Shown here one piece after another: positions 5,414 to 5,414 of a DNA stretch of 5,414 bases. Position numbers and translations under genes: made by a program. The number at the start of each line of letters is the position of its first letter. Position 1 is the stretch's first letter. Under the pieces are notes generated by a model. It had not been told where the DNA came from. It was given only the letters and a program-made list of their open reading frames with translations, and did not search any database. The stretch comes from Thermoflexales bacterium (GTDB lineage: Bacteria > Chloroflexota > Anaerolineae > Fen-1058): positions 1 to 5,414 of the forward strand of contig JAUQXD010001433.1 in assembly GCA_030834835.1 (NCBI GenBank). The letters run 5' to 3'.

Positions 5414-5414
5414 A

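Noticed and set aside
5291..5414. Structured non-coding RNA gene at the right edge
   Set aside because: Several stems are present, but I cannot match them to tRNA, tmRNA, RNase P RNA or 6S RNA, and the region is cut by the window edge.

Overview
The window carries the front half of a division and cell wall (dcw) cluster, read entirely on the minus strand. In transcription order, right to left, the genes are mraZ, rsmH (mraW), an ftsL-type gene, a class B penicillin-binding protein (ftsI/pbpB type), murF, and the first 16 codons of mraY, which runs off the left edge. The DNA is GC-rich (about 60% by eye). Gene order and protein sequences are clearly bacterial. I lean towards a Chloroflexota-like or other deep-branching, non-proteobacterial lineage because of the divergent FtsL, the PBP without PASTA repeats, the TTG start of mraY and the degenerate 7-8 bp spacer repeats. 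That placement is inference, not proof.

Right edge (about 5245-5414): possibly the 3' end of an upstream minus-strand gene, overlapping an 18-bp-arm inverted repeat, followed by a strong intrinsic terminator (5252-5290) that separates it from the dcw operon. Control region (5093-5212): a sigma70-type promoter (-35 TTTACA, 18 bp, -10 TATACT), then three TGGGG boxes at exact 10-bp spacing, which is the known type of operator bound by MraZ itself. Next come an 8-bp perfect 5'-UTR hairpin and a Shine-Dalgarno sequence that is itself a fourth TGGGG box. This fits an autoregulated mraZ operon.

Genes (1-5092): MraZ is the regulator. RsmH methylates 16S rRNA. The FtsL-like protein and the PBP belong to the septal peptidoglycan synthesis complex. 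MurF completes the UDP-MurNAc-pentapeptide and MraY transfers it to the lipid carrier. Most junctions are tight (1 and 10 nt) or short (68 nt). The exception is the ftsI-murF junction, where murE often sits. Here there is no murE, and a 111-bp AT-rich tract of degenerate octamers and heptamers fills the junction and supplies the last eight codons of the PBP.

I see no new multi-gene system; the protein-coding content is a standard dcw cluster. The items most worth checking are the architecture of the mraZ control region, the phased spacer repeat replacing murE, a small palindrome-bearing segment inside murF, the palindrome at the right edge, and a strong excess of GATC sites.
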